From Gavia stellata (taxonomy: Eukaryota; Chordata; Aves; Gaviiformes; Gaviidae), in contig NC_082594.1 of NCBI RefSeq assembly GCF_030936135.1, forward strand, positions 130,858,668 to 130,922,667: a stretch of DNA of 64,000 bases, read 5' to 3'. Each line of letters begins with the position of its first letter. Position 1 is the stretch's first letter. Below the pieces are notes generated by a model, which searched no databases, was not told the origin of the DNA, and saw only the letters and a program-made list of their open reading frames with translations. The translations under genes were made by a program, and so were the position numbers. Shown here in pieces: positions 12,201 through 24,589 of this stretch.

Positions 12201-14035
12201 TCTCATTGCCTTAAAAATAATCCTGGCTTAGCAGGTAGAGCTGGAATACTCATAGCTTTTCAACACTGTGTGGCCAGCAGTCTACCCCTTTCTGTTTCAA
12301 GTTGTCCTGGCAGCCTGATGTTGCATGTGGCAGTGGCTTAATTTGGTGTGCGCTAGCTGGTTTGACTTCAGGTTTATGGTGGCTGCTGTAGCAAAGAGTA
12401 ACATGAGTGAGTGCTAGGTAAAAGCTAAAAGTGATGACCCTAGGCCAAAACTAGGCTGCCTGCTTGTTTCAGTCTCCCTTCAGTACTTAATTGATGCCTC
12501 TACAAACATGCTCCGTCCTCTGTTGCTCACTTGTGTGTCAACTGGAGGTTAGAGAAAGACTGCTATACTTAGGACTATTACCCTAACACATTTCTCCTGG
12601 GCAGTGGCATCAAAAGAAAGCTGCAGTAACTCTAGACTGCAGGTCTTGTATCAGTGCATCATTCCTCAGGACCAGGCTTCTAGTAAACTGGACTGTGCGG
12701 TTTAAAATAGCTGTTTTCTTCCTGTAGTTCACAAGCTCTGCTGGGCTAAGCCAGTCTGAGGTTAAGCATCTGTTGTCAGTATTTATTGCCAAGTCCCCCT
12801 TGACTTACAGTTTATTGGTGGGACTTCCTCATTGTAAGATTATTTTTTATTTGATAAAGATGCTACCAAGGAGACCTAGTAGTAGACTGGGTTTTAGTCA
12901 CTTTGGTAAAATCCCCATGCTGATCCATGGTCACTCTGAAAAGTTGTAAGGTAAAGCATACTTCATGTTCCCTCAGCTCAAGATTTAATTGTTGCTGTGT
13001 TTGTCCTCAGCTAGTTCAATCACTAAGCTGGAGGCTGAAGACTACTGCTTGCTTTTGAGTAACTGTTTTTCAAAAGATCCTCACACTTTACCATTAATAA
13101 TCTTGTCTGCAAAGCAGTAGGTAGTATTTAAATCTAGTCCAAATACCTACAGCTTTTTATTGAAACTTAAAGACCCATATTTTGGGATTGAGTTCTGGGG
13201 TTAAGCATGTAGTATGTTCTGTGCCTAGGCTTTATGGGTTTCTGATCACTAGAATAACTACTAATGTTGGTAGTGACCTCTGCTTATCACTGTATGAGTG
13301 CTTGGAAAAAGGCCTCTTAGAAGAGAACTTGAACAGATAGCTTCAATTCTAAGCTGCCAGAGTACTGGTGGTACTTGTTAGGTACAGGTTACCCCTAACA
13401 AGGCAACAGGAATAAGCAGTAAATTGACCATAGTCACTGGCAACTTGATCTAATCTGGGCATTGGGAGAGCCAAATGGATGGTAATAATTCTAGCCTTTG
13501 CATCTAAGTCTTTCTTACTCAACCATTTGTTAAATATTGTGAAGCATATTTCATATGTTCTTTAATTTCAATGAAACTAGTTATAAGGTGGGATGCTGGG
13601 CTACAGTTGTAGAAGCTTTCGGGGGGGAATGGTTGGAGCACTCTGGTTTTTCTCACCTGTATTGGAAGAGAAGGCCACTCACTGAAGTGTCTGGATTGGG
13701 CTTGTCTCTTTCTGATTAAAATTGCACTTTCTGTTGAAGTTTAGAAGGCCTTTTTTCTATGTTTATCTCTTATATTATTTTTTACTATTAAAAGAAGTCA
13801 GCTCTTGGAAAATCTGTCTCATACCTCTTTGGAAGAAGTGAGTCTTTTTTTTTTTTAAGCTGGCAAAACAAGGTACTAGAAAGATTTGGATTTGATGAGC
13901 CCAAATGTGAGATTGGTCACAATCACTTTCTCTGCTGTTCTGCACTGTGGTGTTCACTTGTCATTCTTGGAAATTGGGTTTTGGACCTTAATGATTCTGA
14001 AATTCTTGTGCAAATAAACTTATGCTAAACATTAC
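9226..14035 (+). other. TENT5C: TENT5C 3' untranslated region
   Basis: The segment after the stop codon is very poor in CpG and enriched in G and T on the plus strand, consistent with long transcribed sequence. It contains no splice-like exon structure or young repeat. The first AATAAA on this strand is at 14013. That gives a 3' UTR of about 4.8 kb, comparable to the several-kilobase tail of mammalian TENT5C mRNA. A poly-A run lies near 10205-10215. The end point is inferred from the hexamer. Confidence 0.65.
14013..14018 (+). terminator. TENT5C: Candidate TENT5C poly(A) signal (proximal)
   Basis: This is the first canonical AATAAA downstream of the TENT5C stop codon. Earlier ATTAAA variants exist near 11253 and 13720. 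A GT-rich stretch (GTGTGTGTAG) follows at about 14100, somewhat distant for a downstream element. Confidence 0.5.
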
Positions 14036-15443
14036 TTGCCTTAAGTAATTCTTGCATCTAAATAGTGCTGACAAAGTATTTGTGGGGCTTATTGCCCAAT
14101 GTGTGTGTAGGTACACTGGGGAAGGGCGGGGGGAATAGTGATGGGGTACACAGTAATGCTTGGGTTTAGATGTTATTCAGAGTACTCTTTTTTTTCTCAT
14201 GAATGTTCACATCTGCCTCAACTTACTGAAGATTAGTCAGTTAAGTGAGACATGATTTGTCTTTCACTTACATTATAGTGACAGTTTCTGGAGAACTATT
14301 TTTGCCCTCTGACCATTATCTGGTCTCAACTTGACTTTAAAACACGTCAAGGCACAGTCCTAGTCCTGTTAGATAGTGTCTGGTCTGAGCTAGAGCCCTC
14401 CAGTCTGTTCTGTGATGCACTCCATTTTGTACACTACTCCAAGTCAGGGCCCCCTGCATACCTCAACTCATGAGCCAAGGAGGTGAGAAACAAAGTCAGC
14501 AATTACTCTTCAAGTTATTTACAGGTTGAAGGTCTTTGTGCTTTCACTCTGTCCCAAAAGCTGATGCTTCTACATACCAATGGTCAATGGGGTTGAGCAG
14601 GTCAAAGCCTGCTCACTGCTCCTCCTGCTCTAGGATCAAAAATAAATGGACTGTAAAAAGCTTGCTTGCTTCTAACCCCCTCCAGAGCTCAGATGAGCTC
14701 TAGCTGCTCAGTTAAGTAATGCTGGAGAAATTCCAGTCTTCAGGACCTTGTAACACCTGCAGTGGAAACTTCTGTGGAGATTAGCAGAGCCAATGTGATC
14801 CCATGGAAGTAATCATGAAGCTTGTGTTGTCCCTTTTCAAGGTATAATTGCTTCCCTCTGAACTTAAATGGAGAACTGATAATGTAGCAGGGCAACATAA
14901 ACCAGCTGCTTGTCACCTGAAACTCCCTTACCTCAATTCCTCACCTTAGAAAAGCTTCAGACTTATTTTGGGTAACATCCTTAAGTTTCTAGAATACCAA
15001 ATTTAGCTTTGCGGGGTCACATACTGAAACAGCAAAATAGCTGTGCTTAAGAAGTGGTGGTATGTACTCTTTCAGTTCCATAAGGAACTTAGATAATTGA
15101 GAGGAAGTAAAGAAAGATGTTCTTGCTCTATTGCTGTTGTAGTATTAGTGAAAATACAGTTTTAAGTGTCCTGTTGTACTGCTAGAACCCAGCCTTCTCC
15201 ATGCAGTGCAAGATGAGCTCAGTCTTGTGACGGGGTGTGAGAGGCATTAGACAAATGGTATTCGAAATTGTTGCCATTGTTCTGGCAGATGTATTTATTT
15301 TCGTCCTTCCTCCCATGGTGGAATATTTAATATTTTTGAAATCAGTATTCAATGTGCCCTCACAGAGATGGAGTAGATGCTCCTGTGAGCGAGCATAGAT
15401 TTTCTTTGCATGCCTGCTTATTTTGAATATTGCTTACTACGTA

Positions 15444-15472
15444 TTAGTGTATTTAGTTCACTAATACACTAA
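15444..15472. repeat. Short perfect inverted repeat (hairpin)
   Basis: The 10-bp arm TTAGTGTATT is followed after 9 bases by its exact complement AATACACTAA. In RNA it would form a small AU-rich stem-loop. It lies about 25 bp before an AATAAA and could influence 3'-end choice if the TENT5C transcript reaches this far. Confidence 0.6.
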
Positions 15473-15496
15473 ATATGTGAAGCTGCCATTTTCAGC

Positions 15497-15502
15497 AATA
15501 AA
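15497..15502 (+). terminator. TENT5C: Candidate distal TENT5C poly(A) signal
   Basis: An AATAAA lies in an A/T-rich context just after the small inverted repeat and a run of AU-rich sequence that includes ATTTATT near 15294. If used, the 3' UTR would be about 6.3 kb. Confidence 0.35.
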
Positions 15503-16839
15503 ATAGCATTTGTATTTATCCAGCAACTTAAAATGGAGCTGTATCAAAGGGTGTAATATACCACTTGAGTGTGGGTGTTAGACATAGCGGTCACGTTTTG
15601 CTGCAGTAACAGTGCTGCAATCTGCTCTGCTTTGTCTCAATGAGGAAAAGATGAGCTCCGTATCCTATAGGCAAGACTGCCCGCAAAGGGAGTAGTTAAC
15701 CTGCCAAATCTTAGTAATTTTCCTAGTAGGAAAGAGTTGAGTCATTGTGCTGGAAAAAGAGAGTCTTGCCAAGAACTGTGTGCAAAGCAGCTGCTAGATG
15801 CTAAACTGGTAGTTCACGTGTATGTTAAGGAAAGCTATACTACCTACTCCAGGGTTATCACATTGACTCTCAGCTGGGTGGTTTAGTAAACCAGCAGGAA
15901 CTAGTTGCCTAGGCTGGCTGATCCCGCAAAATGCTGTGCTGAGTCTTCATTGCTGACAAGTAGAGCAGGGGACAATCCCTGCCACCTCGCCGCTCGGAGA
16001 ATGGAGAAGTGCAAACTCTTGGAGAGGTCTGGCCGAGACGGAGCACAAGGAAGCTGGCCAGTCTGAGCTGTAGCAATAACCTCTTGTCACTGAGAAACCC
16101 CTGTAGCTAGTCTGCATAGTTCGGGAGACTCCCAACAAACGTCCAAGGCCTGAACTGCTTTGGGGAAATAATCTGTCCCTATGTGTTCCCAGCAGGCAAG
16201 TGACAATTTGGTGCTGTAGAGGTGATCTCCCTGGAAAATTTCCCTTCTGATGTTGTGTGGTTTATTGTGGTCTGTGTTTTAGCATGTGAATGACATAACC
16301 AGGCAGTTCATGTGCTCTTATACCCCTGAAACATCCATTAACTTTATTCTACCTGTTCATGTAGCAAAATCTGCTTCAGCAAACGGTGAAACTTGTACTA
16401 CCCAGGGATTATACTGATGCACCTCAGGCAAAGGGAAAACTGTCTCCCCTGCAAAAGAATGGTTGAAGTGTGAGGCTTCTGATTCAGTCACCATCCCCAT
16501 ACAGCAAGGCAGGTCTTCTGAGCGTGTCGGATGTGTGGCACACGAATTACACCCACCGGCCAGTCCCTTTGCGGACGCTCTTCTCGCTTCAGAATTGACC
16601 ATCCACCTGCAACAATTCCTTTCTCCACCCCCTCTCTATCACTTGTCTGAATAACTTATTCTGAAAGCTGTATCTCAGTGTGCCTCCCGGAAAGTTATTT
16701 AATCTTGCCCTGAAGGTGCTCGGCAGTGGCAATTCATCATGTACTTGGAGAACCTGTTATAATATTGTGGTCATTACTGAGAAATTCATTTGCATTTCCA
16801 CATTGGTCTTTGAACTTCCTCTTTGACCTGTGGATTGCT

Positions 16840-17330
16840 GCATCCTTATCAACAAGGCTGAAAAGTCCCAGACTGTCTCGTGCTATCCACTAATCCTTTC
16901 AGCTCTTGGATGAACTGCAGAAAATGAGCACTTGAAGCTTTATGTTGTATATATTGGATTCAGAAGCTGGAAACCTTTTCTTCTGGAACTGTGGTTCCTG
17001 TGCATCTCATGACCCAGCACCAATTGCTAGCCCAGTGCTCTACATACCACGGATAAAAAACAGTGCTAAGATTGCTTCTCAACCTCTTGACATTTGTGCC
17101 CATAAACTGTGCCCGACGGTTTTACCGTGGCATTATGGCATGCTGAGTGCTCATGCCGAGTCAGTTATTTGCGGCGATTTCAAAGCCCATCTGCTGTTCC
17201 TCGAGGCAGCCTCTCCCATATGGTATGACAACATCTGTGCTCCTGGTTTCCAGATGTAGTATTTTGCATTTGGTGGTATTAGAGAAACATTTTGTCTGAA
17301 CCCTGTGAGCAAATAGTCACAATGTAGATG
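16840..17330 (-). mobile_element. Ancient, highly diverged CR1-like fragment (antisense)
   Basis: Read on the plus strand, the segment resembles the antisense of the 3' half of a CR1 ORF2 in the expected order. It has a GCTGAAAAGTCCCAG block near 16860, an ATACCACGGATAAA-like block near 17045, and a CCAGATGTAGTATTTTGCA block near 17255. I matched these to the general CR1 sequence from memory. Every open frame across it is interrupted or unlike CR1, so it is a dead relic. Confidence 0.45.
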
Positions 17331-19759
17331 GACAGAGTAACTCATCTTCTTCAGTATTTACCACCTTACTGACCTCAGTGTTGCGTAGTGCCTGGACATG
17401 ACAGCAGTGCTCAGAGTTTTGTGTTGCTCTTGCATGCCAAAAGGTACACAAGGTTGCTGTGGGCACTTTGAAACCTGCAGGTGGTTTAAAACCAGCGTCA
17501 GCACAAAGTCCACAAAGGTACTGGACACAGGTTATTTTGGGAGTATTTTTTTTCTTCTGCAAATAGAGGGTAGAGACAGCACAGAAAGCTTATATTCTGT
17601 CCCTGCTTAACAGCAGTTCCTCAGTCCTTTCCTCTGCACCCCCACGTCTGAAACGCTGCAGTGACAAGTGTCTCTGGGGCACGAGTTCACAACATGACCG
17701 AAGCGAAGAGCTCCGTGTTTCTGCACTTGCCATCACATCTGTTAGTCATCACAACCATTTGCCGGTCTGTTCTACTGCTCATGTGGGGCTCCCCAAATGT
17801 TGCGTATCCCTGACTAATTGCCAGGACTGATGTAGCTCTCTAGACCTCATGAGCTCCCTTCCACTTTCTCCTCCTGGGCAGCTTTTCTTAAGACTGGGGG
17901 AAAGTAAGTTATTTTTGGGAAGAGAGCTTGCCATCAATCCCATCGCCCAAATTCTCTACGACACCGGTGGGAGCTTGTCAAATGCTATGGGGGATTTGCT
18001 AACGGCCTGGCAGAGCTGAGTGACGAGGGCTCCTGCGTTCCGGCTCTCCTGCTGCCCTGCTGTGCTGGAGTACGTTGCCGCAGCTCCGTTTGATCGGTGG
18101 GAGCAACACGTGTGGATGGGGCTCAGCCTCTGGCAGCAAATTCATGGAGTTACTCCAGAGAAATGCTGCTCATAAAAAACCAGCGTCTATTTTAGAGCAG
18201 AGGAAACTTTCAATGTGCAGTAATATTCCAGTTAAGTATGTGCATGCTTTGAATTGGTGGTTAGCCTCCTGCCTTGCAGCACTTCTCTGATAGAAGGGGG
18301 ATTCCTATTTACTACCATTTGCCCGACCAAAAAATGAGCCCTGAGCGGGGGAAACAGCACGCTTCGGTAACACAGGGACTTGCTGGCAGGGCCAGGAGTA
18401 GGTATTTTGGAAGCCCTGCGTATTGGTGGGGTGGGGTGGGAAGAGGGGGTGGAAGATACTGGGACATTTCAGAAATCGAATAGAAGGATGCAGGCATTTA
18501 AAAAAACACACTGATGAACCGGGGAACTGCAGTTTTGAAGTAGAGGTGTAGTCTCTTCTCACAGGCATGTCTGATGTAAAACTGCAGCAGCGTGCCAGCA
18601 GAACTTGCAGAGGGGCTGCATTGTGCCCATGTTTAGGATGCTCTATACCTGTAATTTGTACCTTCTTGTAAAAATAGCAATATAAAATCATGGTGGTAAA
18701 CGTGCTGTTCTGTTACCGTGTATTACACACGTGGCTCTCCTCAGCAGTTACGGTGTGAACTCTGGCCTTCGGTATTCTCAGCCAGATTTTTGTCATCAGG
18801 TTAGAAATAAAAGATTGCTGTATGGGTATAGCTGCAACTACGGTCAGGAGTTTCAGTTGACCAGAACTTGAATATTTCGTTTTAATTGAAGAACCAGTTG
18901 GAAACGTGGATTTAGTTAAAAAAAGGAAATTTCTTTCATAAATAAGAGTTCATAAACTAGCGATGTGATATTTGACAGAAGTGGTCTTGCCTTTATCGGT
19001 AGAACTGCTTGTGAACTTAGGACTTTTAATTCCAGAACAGCAGCTTTTAATTTGAAGGCGCTTACTATCTGATCACTGATTCTACTTACTGCTAGTAAAG
19101 AACAGATGAGTAGCGAAAGGGGCGAGAGTTCATCTCCGGTATCCTTTGACTGACTTGCAGTATTATAACACCAGCTCGTTTTCAGAGAGTTTATGTCTGC
19201 TTCTGACAACCTCCAGTTCACAAACTTCATGGGAAAGTAGTAGCAGTACTGCTGTTAACATATTCTACTGGTCTGTACTTGAATGAGAGAGCGATTTAAA
19301 CCTGGTTTCTTTATGATGACTGCTCTTGATGCTGTTTCAGGCATGCTTGATAAATTACAAACAATGGTTTTTTTGTGAGAGGGACCATCTCAGAGGAGGC
19401 TGTTCATTGCTGTATACATTACGTGGTAATATATCACAAACAGGCTGCAGTGTCATGGCACTGGCTCATGGAACTGTTTGAAACAATCTGATCTAAAAGG
19501 CTAAATTTTATACCCATTGTGAATTTTATACCCGTTGAAGTGACACTACTTTTAAAAATAATGTCAGAGGACTGAGAAACCTGCAGAAAGACATTTAAGG
19601 TTCGGGTGGCCAGAGCTGTCTGGAAGCTGGCGGTGCTCGCTCTGCATCTTGAGGAGCGGATTTCTGTGTGTAAGCCATTTCAGAGAGGACCCCGACGGCT
19701 GCTGAGTGCCGGGCAGCAGCACGGGGCCCTTCAACCTCCTGCTGTACTCACTGCATAGT
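17331..19759. other. Intergenic DNA, nothing recognised
   Basis: There is mixed composition with a short G-rich patch (GGGGTGGGGTGGG) near 18425-18440. No coding similarity, young repeat or RNA gene is seen. The open frames present are short and unlike any protein I know. Confidence 0.5.
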
Positions 19760-19837
19760 GATGTGAATTAAGTGGCAAGTTAAACCTTACCTCCAAATGA
19801 TGTGAATTAAGCGGCAAGTTAAACCTTACCTCCAAAT
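19760..19837. repeat. 39-bp tandem duplication
   Basis: Two adjacent 39-bp copies, 19760-19798 and 19799-19837, begin GATGTGAATTAAG and end CTTACCTCCAAAT. They differ by a single base (AAGT versus AAGC). The near-identity suggests a recent duplication. Confidence 0.95.
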
Positions 19838-21225
19838 TTAATCAGACTCCATAGCAACCTAACATACTTCTTTTATTTTTCCAGTGGTTTAATTTCCTTT
19901 TTATTTCCGCAGCAATGGATTCTTGAGAATCCAGACATGCCGGAGTGCTGGCACATTACCGAGACTTTAACCAAATCTTCATTCTCACAGTATAGAGTTA
20001 GCAGAGAACTGAAGCACTGAGAAAGTAAAGTGTAATTATTGTGTAAATATTGTGTAAATGTCGTAAACAAACATTTAAAGAACTGTTTTTAAAGCTCAAA
20101 GGGCTCTTATTACTGAAAATATTTCTGAAGAACTAACATCTTACTTTTATTATGTAGCGTACATTAATTTTTCTTTGGGTAGATGCCAGTTGTAGCCTGG
20201 CTTCCCGATATCACCTGGAAATTCCTGCCGTTAGTGATAAGGACAGCAAAATGTAGGTATGACTGTTATTCAGGCTGATGTTTTGTTTCTTATGCTCCAC
20301 TGTGAAGACCATTTTTTCTTTGAAAAATCCTGGTGAAATATTGCACAGGCTCACAACAATATTTTTCTTTCAAAAAAGATCATTTATATAAATTCTTTTC
20401 TAAAAAAGAAATGCATTGGAGCAAGCCTAGGAGTTTATTTTGGCTGAGGGTTCCTGATGTACGGGCCACCTAAAGTAAGTCACTGATAGCATTTCACACA
20501 GTGTTGTGTCCTGTGCCCGGGGTGTTACTGTGAGATGAGGCAGCCCGTGGTGCTGGTGCCTGGCTGCAAAACCTGCCTGGTGCTTTTTTGCTCATTGACG
20601 CTTCAGGTTAGCTGGGATCCAAACTCAGCCTCCGGTTAATCTTTACGGCATTGCTTCTGCAAGGGGCTGGTGCACCAGGCATTGGCTGCGGTCAATGCGG
20701 CGTGGAGGGCATGAGGTTCAGGGAAGAGAAAAGCTGTTGTTTGTTGTGTCAGGGGTACCAGGACAAACTGAGAATGTGACGGTTTCTGCGCACACGCTGT
20801 TTGTTGGGAGTTTATTTTGGAACCCTTTGTTCAACCCTGTCCGCTCTTCTGACAAGCTGTGCCGTAGTGTGAGATCACTGGGCTCTAAAAATGTCCATGT
20901 CTCTCCAGTGACTATGAAGAAATCCTGGAGCGACTGGCTCAGGTATGTACACTGCAGACAACTAAAAAGGGTCAAGAAAAGTCTTATCCCAAATGGCCAG
21001 AAATCAGACAAAAATACCAGGAATTTTCTTCCTTTCTTGTGACTCTGTTTTTGTGATGATGGCGTGGGTCCATTCTTGCAGGTTGCTCAAGTCTCCTTCT
21101 CCGCTCTCTGTCAAGCCGAGTGTTACCAACTCTTCCCGCCAAAGTTCTGCAGGGAGCAGGGTGGAGACGTCTCCTGCAGGGAAGGGAAGTCTTTGCACCG
21201 TCTGTGTTCCACTCTCCCCTAAAGT
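19838..21225. other. Intergenic DNA, nothing recognised
   Basis: The first half is A/T-rich and the part after about 20.4 kb is more balanced. No supported gene or repeat was seen. Confidence 0.45.
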
Positions 21226-21410
21226 TGCAGTCAAGCGTTGGAACACGCTGCCCAGGGAGGTGGTGGAGTCACCATCACTGGAGGTGTTCAAGGAACATGT
21301 AGACGTGGCACTGCGGGACATGGTTTAGTGGGCTTGGTGGTGTTAGTTGATGGTTGGACTTGATGATCTTACAGGTCTTTTCCAACCTTAATGATTCTGT
21401 GATTCTGTGA
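21226..21410 (+). mobile_element. CR1 LINE 3' end (copy 1)
   Basis: A 5'-truncated CR1 retrotransposon. The last about 35 codons of the CR1 reverse transcriptase ORF are readable ([18 protein letters not shown], then ALRDMV and a stop). The 3' UTR follows, with TTGATGATCTTACAGGTC and the terminal GATTCTGTG direct repeats. It belongs to the same subfamily as the copies at 25.05 and 26.29 kb. Confidence 0.95.
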
Positions 21411-22888
21411 CCCGCTTGTCTTGACTTTTGTTTTTTCCATGTCTGTGCATGGGCCAGGAAGCCCTGCTGCAATGGCAGGAGCAGAGAGTTCAGGGACAAA
21501 GTCTGACTCCGAGACCAGAGCTTTATCAGAGGAGAACGATTCCTATCTTTCGAGCGTGTTTAACCCATGCTCTTAATAATTTTTCTCCAATTATCTTTGG
21601 TCCACAGTTGGATGAAGTAATTGTCAGCCCCACGGACTTCAAGGACTCCCCTTTTTCCTAGTGAAAATGACTCCAAAATGACTTCAAAACATTTAGGAGT
21701 CAGCAGAAGAAAACCAGTCAGTGCTGAGAAGTGGCTGGTGACCATACGGATGAGACTGGTTCAGCCAGGAGGGGTTCAGGGGTCTGGAAGCTGGTCTGGA
21801 AAGGGATTTCCAAGCGATAGTCTTCAGGACGTGAAATGGGGTGCTCCTGCTAGTGGTTTGGTATGTTGTGGTGTGTCTCTAAAAGCCTAATATCCCAACA
21901 AGAGGAAATTCTGAGTAAAACAGATAGGAAGAAAACTTTGTGGAGGAAAAAATGTTTTCAAATGGGGAAAATTCTTTACAAAGAATATATTAGATAGCCA
22001 AAGAGCTATATTTCCACATTCAAGAGATGATAGCTAAAAAGCCATTGCACTGAACTACAATGAAGGCAGCGAGTAGGAGCAGATATGCAGAATATTAGAT
22101 ATGGGGAGAAAAGCAGTAATAGGTGGCATTTGATGAAAGTTAGACATCTGCAGTACAAAAAAATGCCGGGAGGGATGCTGAAAACCAACTAGATACATTT
22201 TCCTTAAAGATAATGGGAAGGTGTTTCAGTTTTGGAACAAAACTTAACTGTTCTGAGGGCATACACCCTTTTATTTTTTTGAAGTAAGTCTGTTAATAAA
22301 GATTCAAAAAGATGGAAGTGATTAGTAATTTTTTCTGATGAATGTTTGGAAGGGAGGGTGTTCTGCTTAGATGGCAAACTACTCTTGAGCCCATTAGCAA
22401 CAGGGGAAAACTATTAGAAAACAGCAACTTGCAAGAGGAGTTGGCTGGCGAGCATTCTGGTCTGCTGATATTAACGTTAAATCTTGAAATACTGGGTAAA
22501 TTCCAGGAGAGTGAAAACATATGGCCTCTATTCTACTATTTTAAGGGGGGATCTAGGAAAAAACCACATAAATCCTCATCTCTGACCCCAGTTTTACAGG
22601 CCAGTGCAAGAAATGCCTTGTAGAAGTGAGGGAGTAGTCCTGGCATGTGAGGTGAATAGGGGACTCTTTCCCATAAGCTTTTGAAGATAATATGAAGTCA
22701 AGGTTCAAGGGGAAGCATCATCCTGATTTTAAAATATAAGAATTGGAAAGATTTCCCTTCTTTTTCTGCCATGGGCTTCTTGAGGGTGTTGTTTTGGCTG
22801 TGGGCAGGGGCAATGAACTTCCTGCAGCGCAGCAGAACGGTCCCCACTTGCTACAGCTGGTCAGAGGATCTGGAACTGAGTTAAGGAG
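21411..22888. other. Intergenic DNA between CR1 copies
   Basis: A/G-rich on the plus strand in places, for example 21890-22160. No coding similarity is recognised. Confidence 0.45.
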
Positions 22889-22930
22889 GATCACAGAATC
22901 ACAGAATCACTAAGGTTGGAGAAGACCATG
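22889..22930 (-). mobile_element. CR1 LINE 3' terminus, very short (copy 2)
   Basis: On the plus strand the sequence reads ATCACAGAATCACAGAATCACTAAGGTTGGAGAAGACC in order. This is the reverse complement of a CR1 tail and the first part of its 3' UTR. Similarity is lost just beyond, so either this is a minimal 5'-truncated insertion or the rest has decayed. Confidence 0.75.
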
Positions 22931-23384
22931 GGGGTTCACCCCTAGTAGCCCACTCTCATTTACTCCTGTCCCATTTAGTAGCAGCCATTAGGGTGCCTCC
23001 AATAGCAGGCCAGCCTCATCGGTCCCAGGTGTGTGGTGCCTCTGCTGAGTATAAGGCAACTTTTTCCTTCTTTAAAGCCACCCTGAGGGGAACAGACCTT
23101 CATGGAGACAAAAATAATTTTTCTCTGACAATCCTTTAATAGGACAATAGGAGTCCTCAGGAGACCAGCCACTCTTCATGGAAAGACAGGGTCATTCCAT
23201 GGGTGTCTTCACCCTACCTACCAGAAGCCATCCTGATGGACACTAGTGAAAGTCTTTCAGATAGACCCTCCTGAATGAAAGGGTGACATCTGAGGACCCT
23301 CACAAATGTCTTGATGGAGGCCAGACTTTCACATGCGAATGGTGGTGGTGCAGTATTTGCTGCCCAGTATGACCATTCCAGTTT

Positions 23385-23536
23385 TGAATTTGGCTTGCGG
23401 TTGGAGACATTTAAAAGCCATCTGGACATGGTCCTGGGCAACTGACTCTAGGGGGGCCCTGTTTGAGCAGGGGGATTGGACCAGATGATCTCCAGAGGTC
23501 CCTTCCAACCTCAACTGTTCTGTGATTCTGTGAATC
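23385..23536 (+). mobile_element. CR1 LINE 3' end, different subfamily (copy 3)
   Basis: It is recognised by GGAGACATTTAAAAGCCATC, then CTGTTTGAGCAGGGGGATTG, CCAGATGATCTCCAGAGGTC and CCCTTCCAACCTCAACTG, ending in TTCTGTGATTCTGTG. The wording of the 3' UTR differs from copies 1, 4 and 5, so at least two CR1 lineages inserted in this interval. Confidence 0.9.
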
Positions 23537-24589
23537 TGGATAGCTCGACCAAGTCACACTTCCACCAGCTTTTTCATTACCAATTCCTTTGTGGTAATGA
23601 AAAGGTCATTGTGCGTACTTTCTACTTTTTACATGGTATTAAAAAAAATACGTGGAAGTGCACCTTAGAACAGTTTTACGTGGACAGCTTTAAATAATTG
23701 CAACTTTGCAGAAGAGCTTTCTAGAACCATTTTTATATCTGAGAGTCTTTTCTTTTGTTCCTACAGCAAGGTTTCGGTGCTTGGAAAGAGGGAAGGTGAA
23801 GCATGACGTGTGTTGGGAGGGGAAATGTGTTACTGTTGTTCCTTGAATTTCAGCCACTTCAGCCTCAAAACCTAAAACTGTGGTAGACTGCTTGAACCTT
23901 TTTCTTCTGATGTCATCGATCATTCTCTTCTCACTTCCTGCATTCCCTGCCCCACATAGAAGAAAGGGGATATAGTAGATCATTGCACTGAGCAATGAGG
24001 TTGGTACATGAGAGAAACTTTGCTTTACGCACTTGGCATACTCTGCCTGCTGGAGAAGTAAAATGGACTTGGAGCACAGAGAACCTTGTTCTAAAATTTT
24101 GTAAGTTGAGAGTCTTTGAAAACGCTTCAGGTGCACGCTACCTGTGTTTTAGACTGGCACAGTGCTTTGGAGAATGTAACTCAAGGCTGTAAGGGCAATG
24201 TTCCCATTAGGAAATATACATGACATAATTTGTTCTTGAACTTTTGTCTTCAAAGAGTATTGAAAAGATTTCTTCCTATGTGTTTAGTGCTCTGAGTACT
24301 AAACGTCACTGGTAGGGCACGCTTTTTTAAAGAGGAAGCAAAACAAGGTTACTGACCACTGTTGTTCAGACCCCTGCTTCTGTCTGCAAAAGTGGGAATG
24401 TGTGTCCTGTGATTTAACTCCTGCCCAACTTAGGCAATAAACTTTATCATCTCCTAAAGTTTCTAAAAGAGTTCCTGCTATCTCCAAACCCAGTTCACCT
24501 CACCCTAAATAAATATTGCTAACAAGGAAAACTTCTGTTTTCAGTTTCTCATTTTAGAGAAACATGGGCTCTTCAAATAAGAGAGAGAA

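Larger units (their letters stand above)
14036..16839. other. Downstream flank of TENT5C, possible extended 3' UTR
   Basis: No coding sequence is recognised. Composition from 14.0 to about 15.9 kb stays CpG-poor and G/T-rich, like the 3' UTR. A longer TENT5C transcript is therefore possible, ending at the AATAAA at 15497 or at another near 14640. Beyond about 15.9 kb the character changes and CpGs reappear. Confidence 0.45.
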
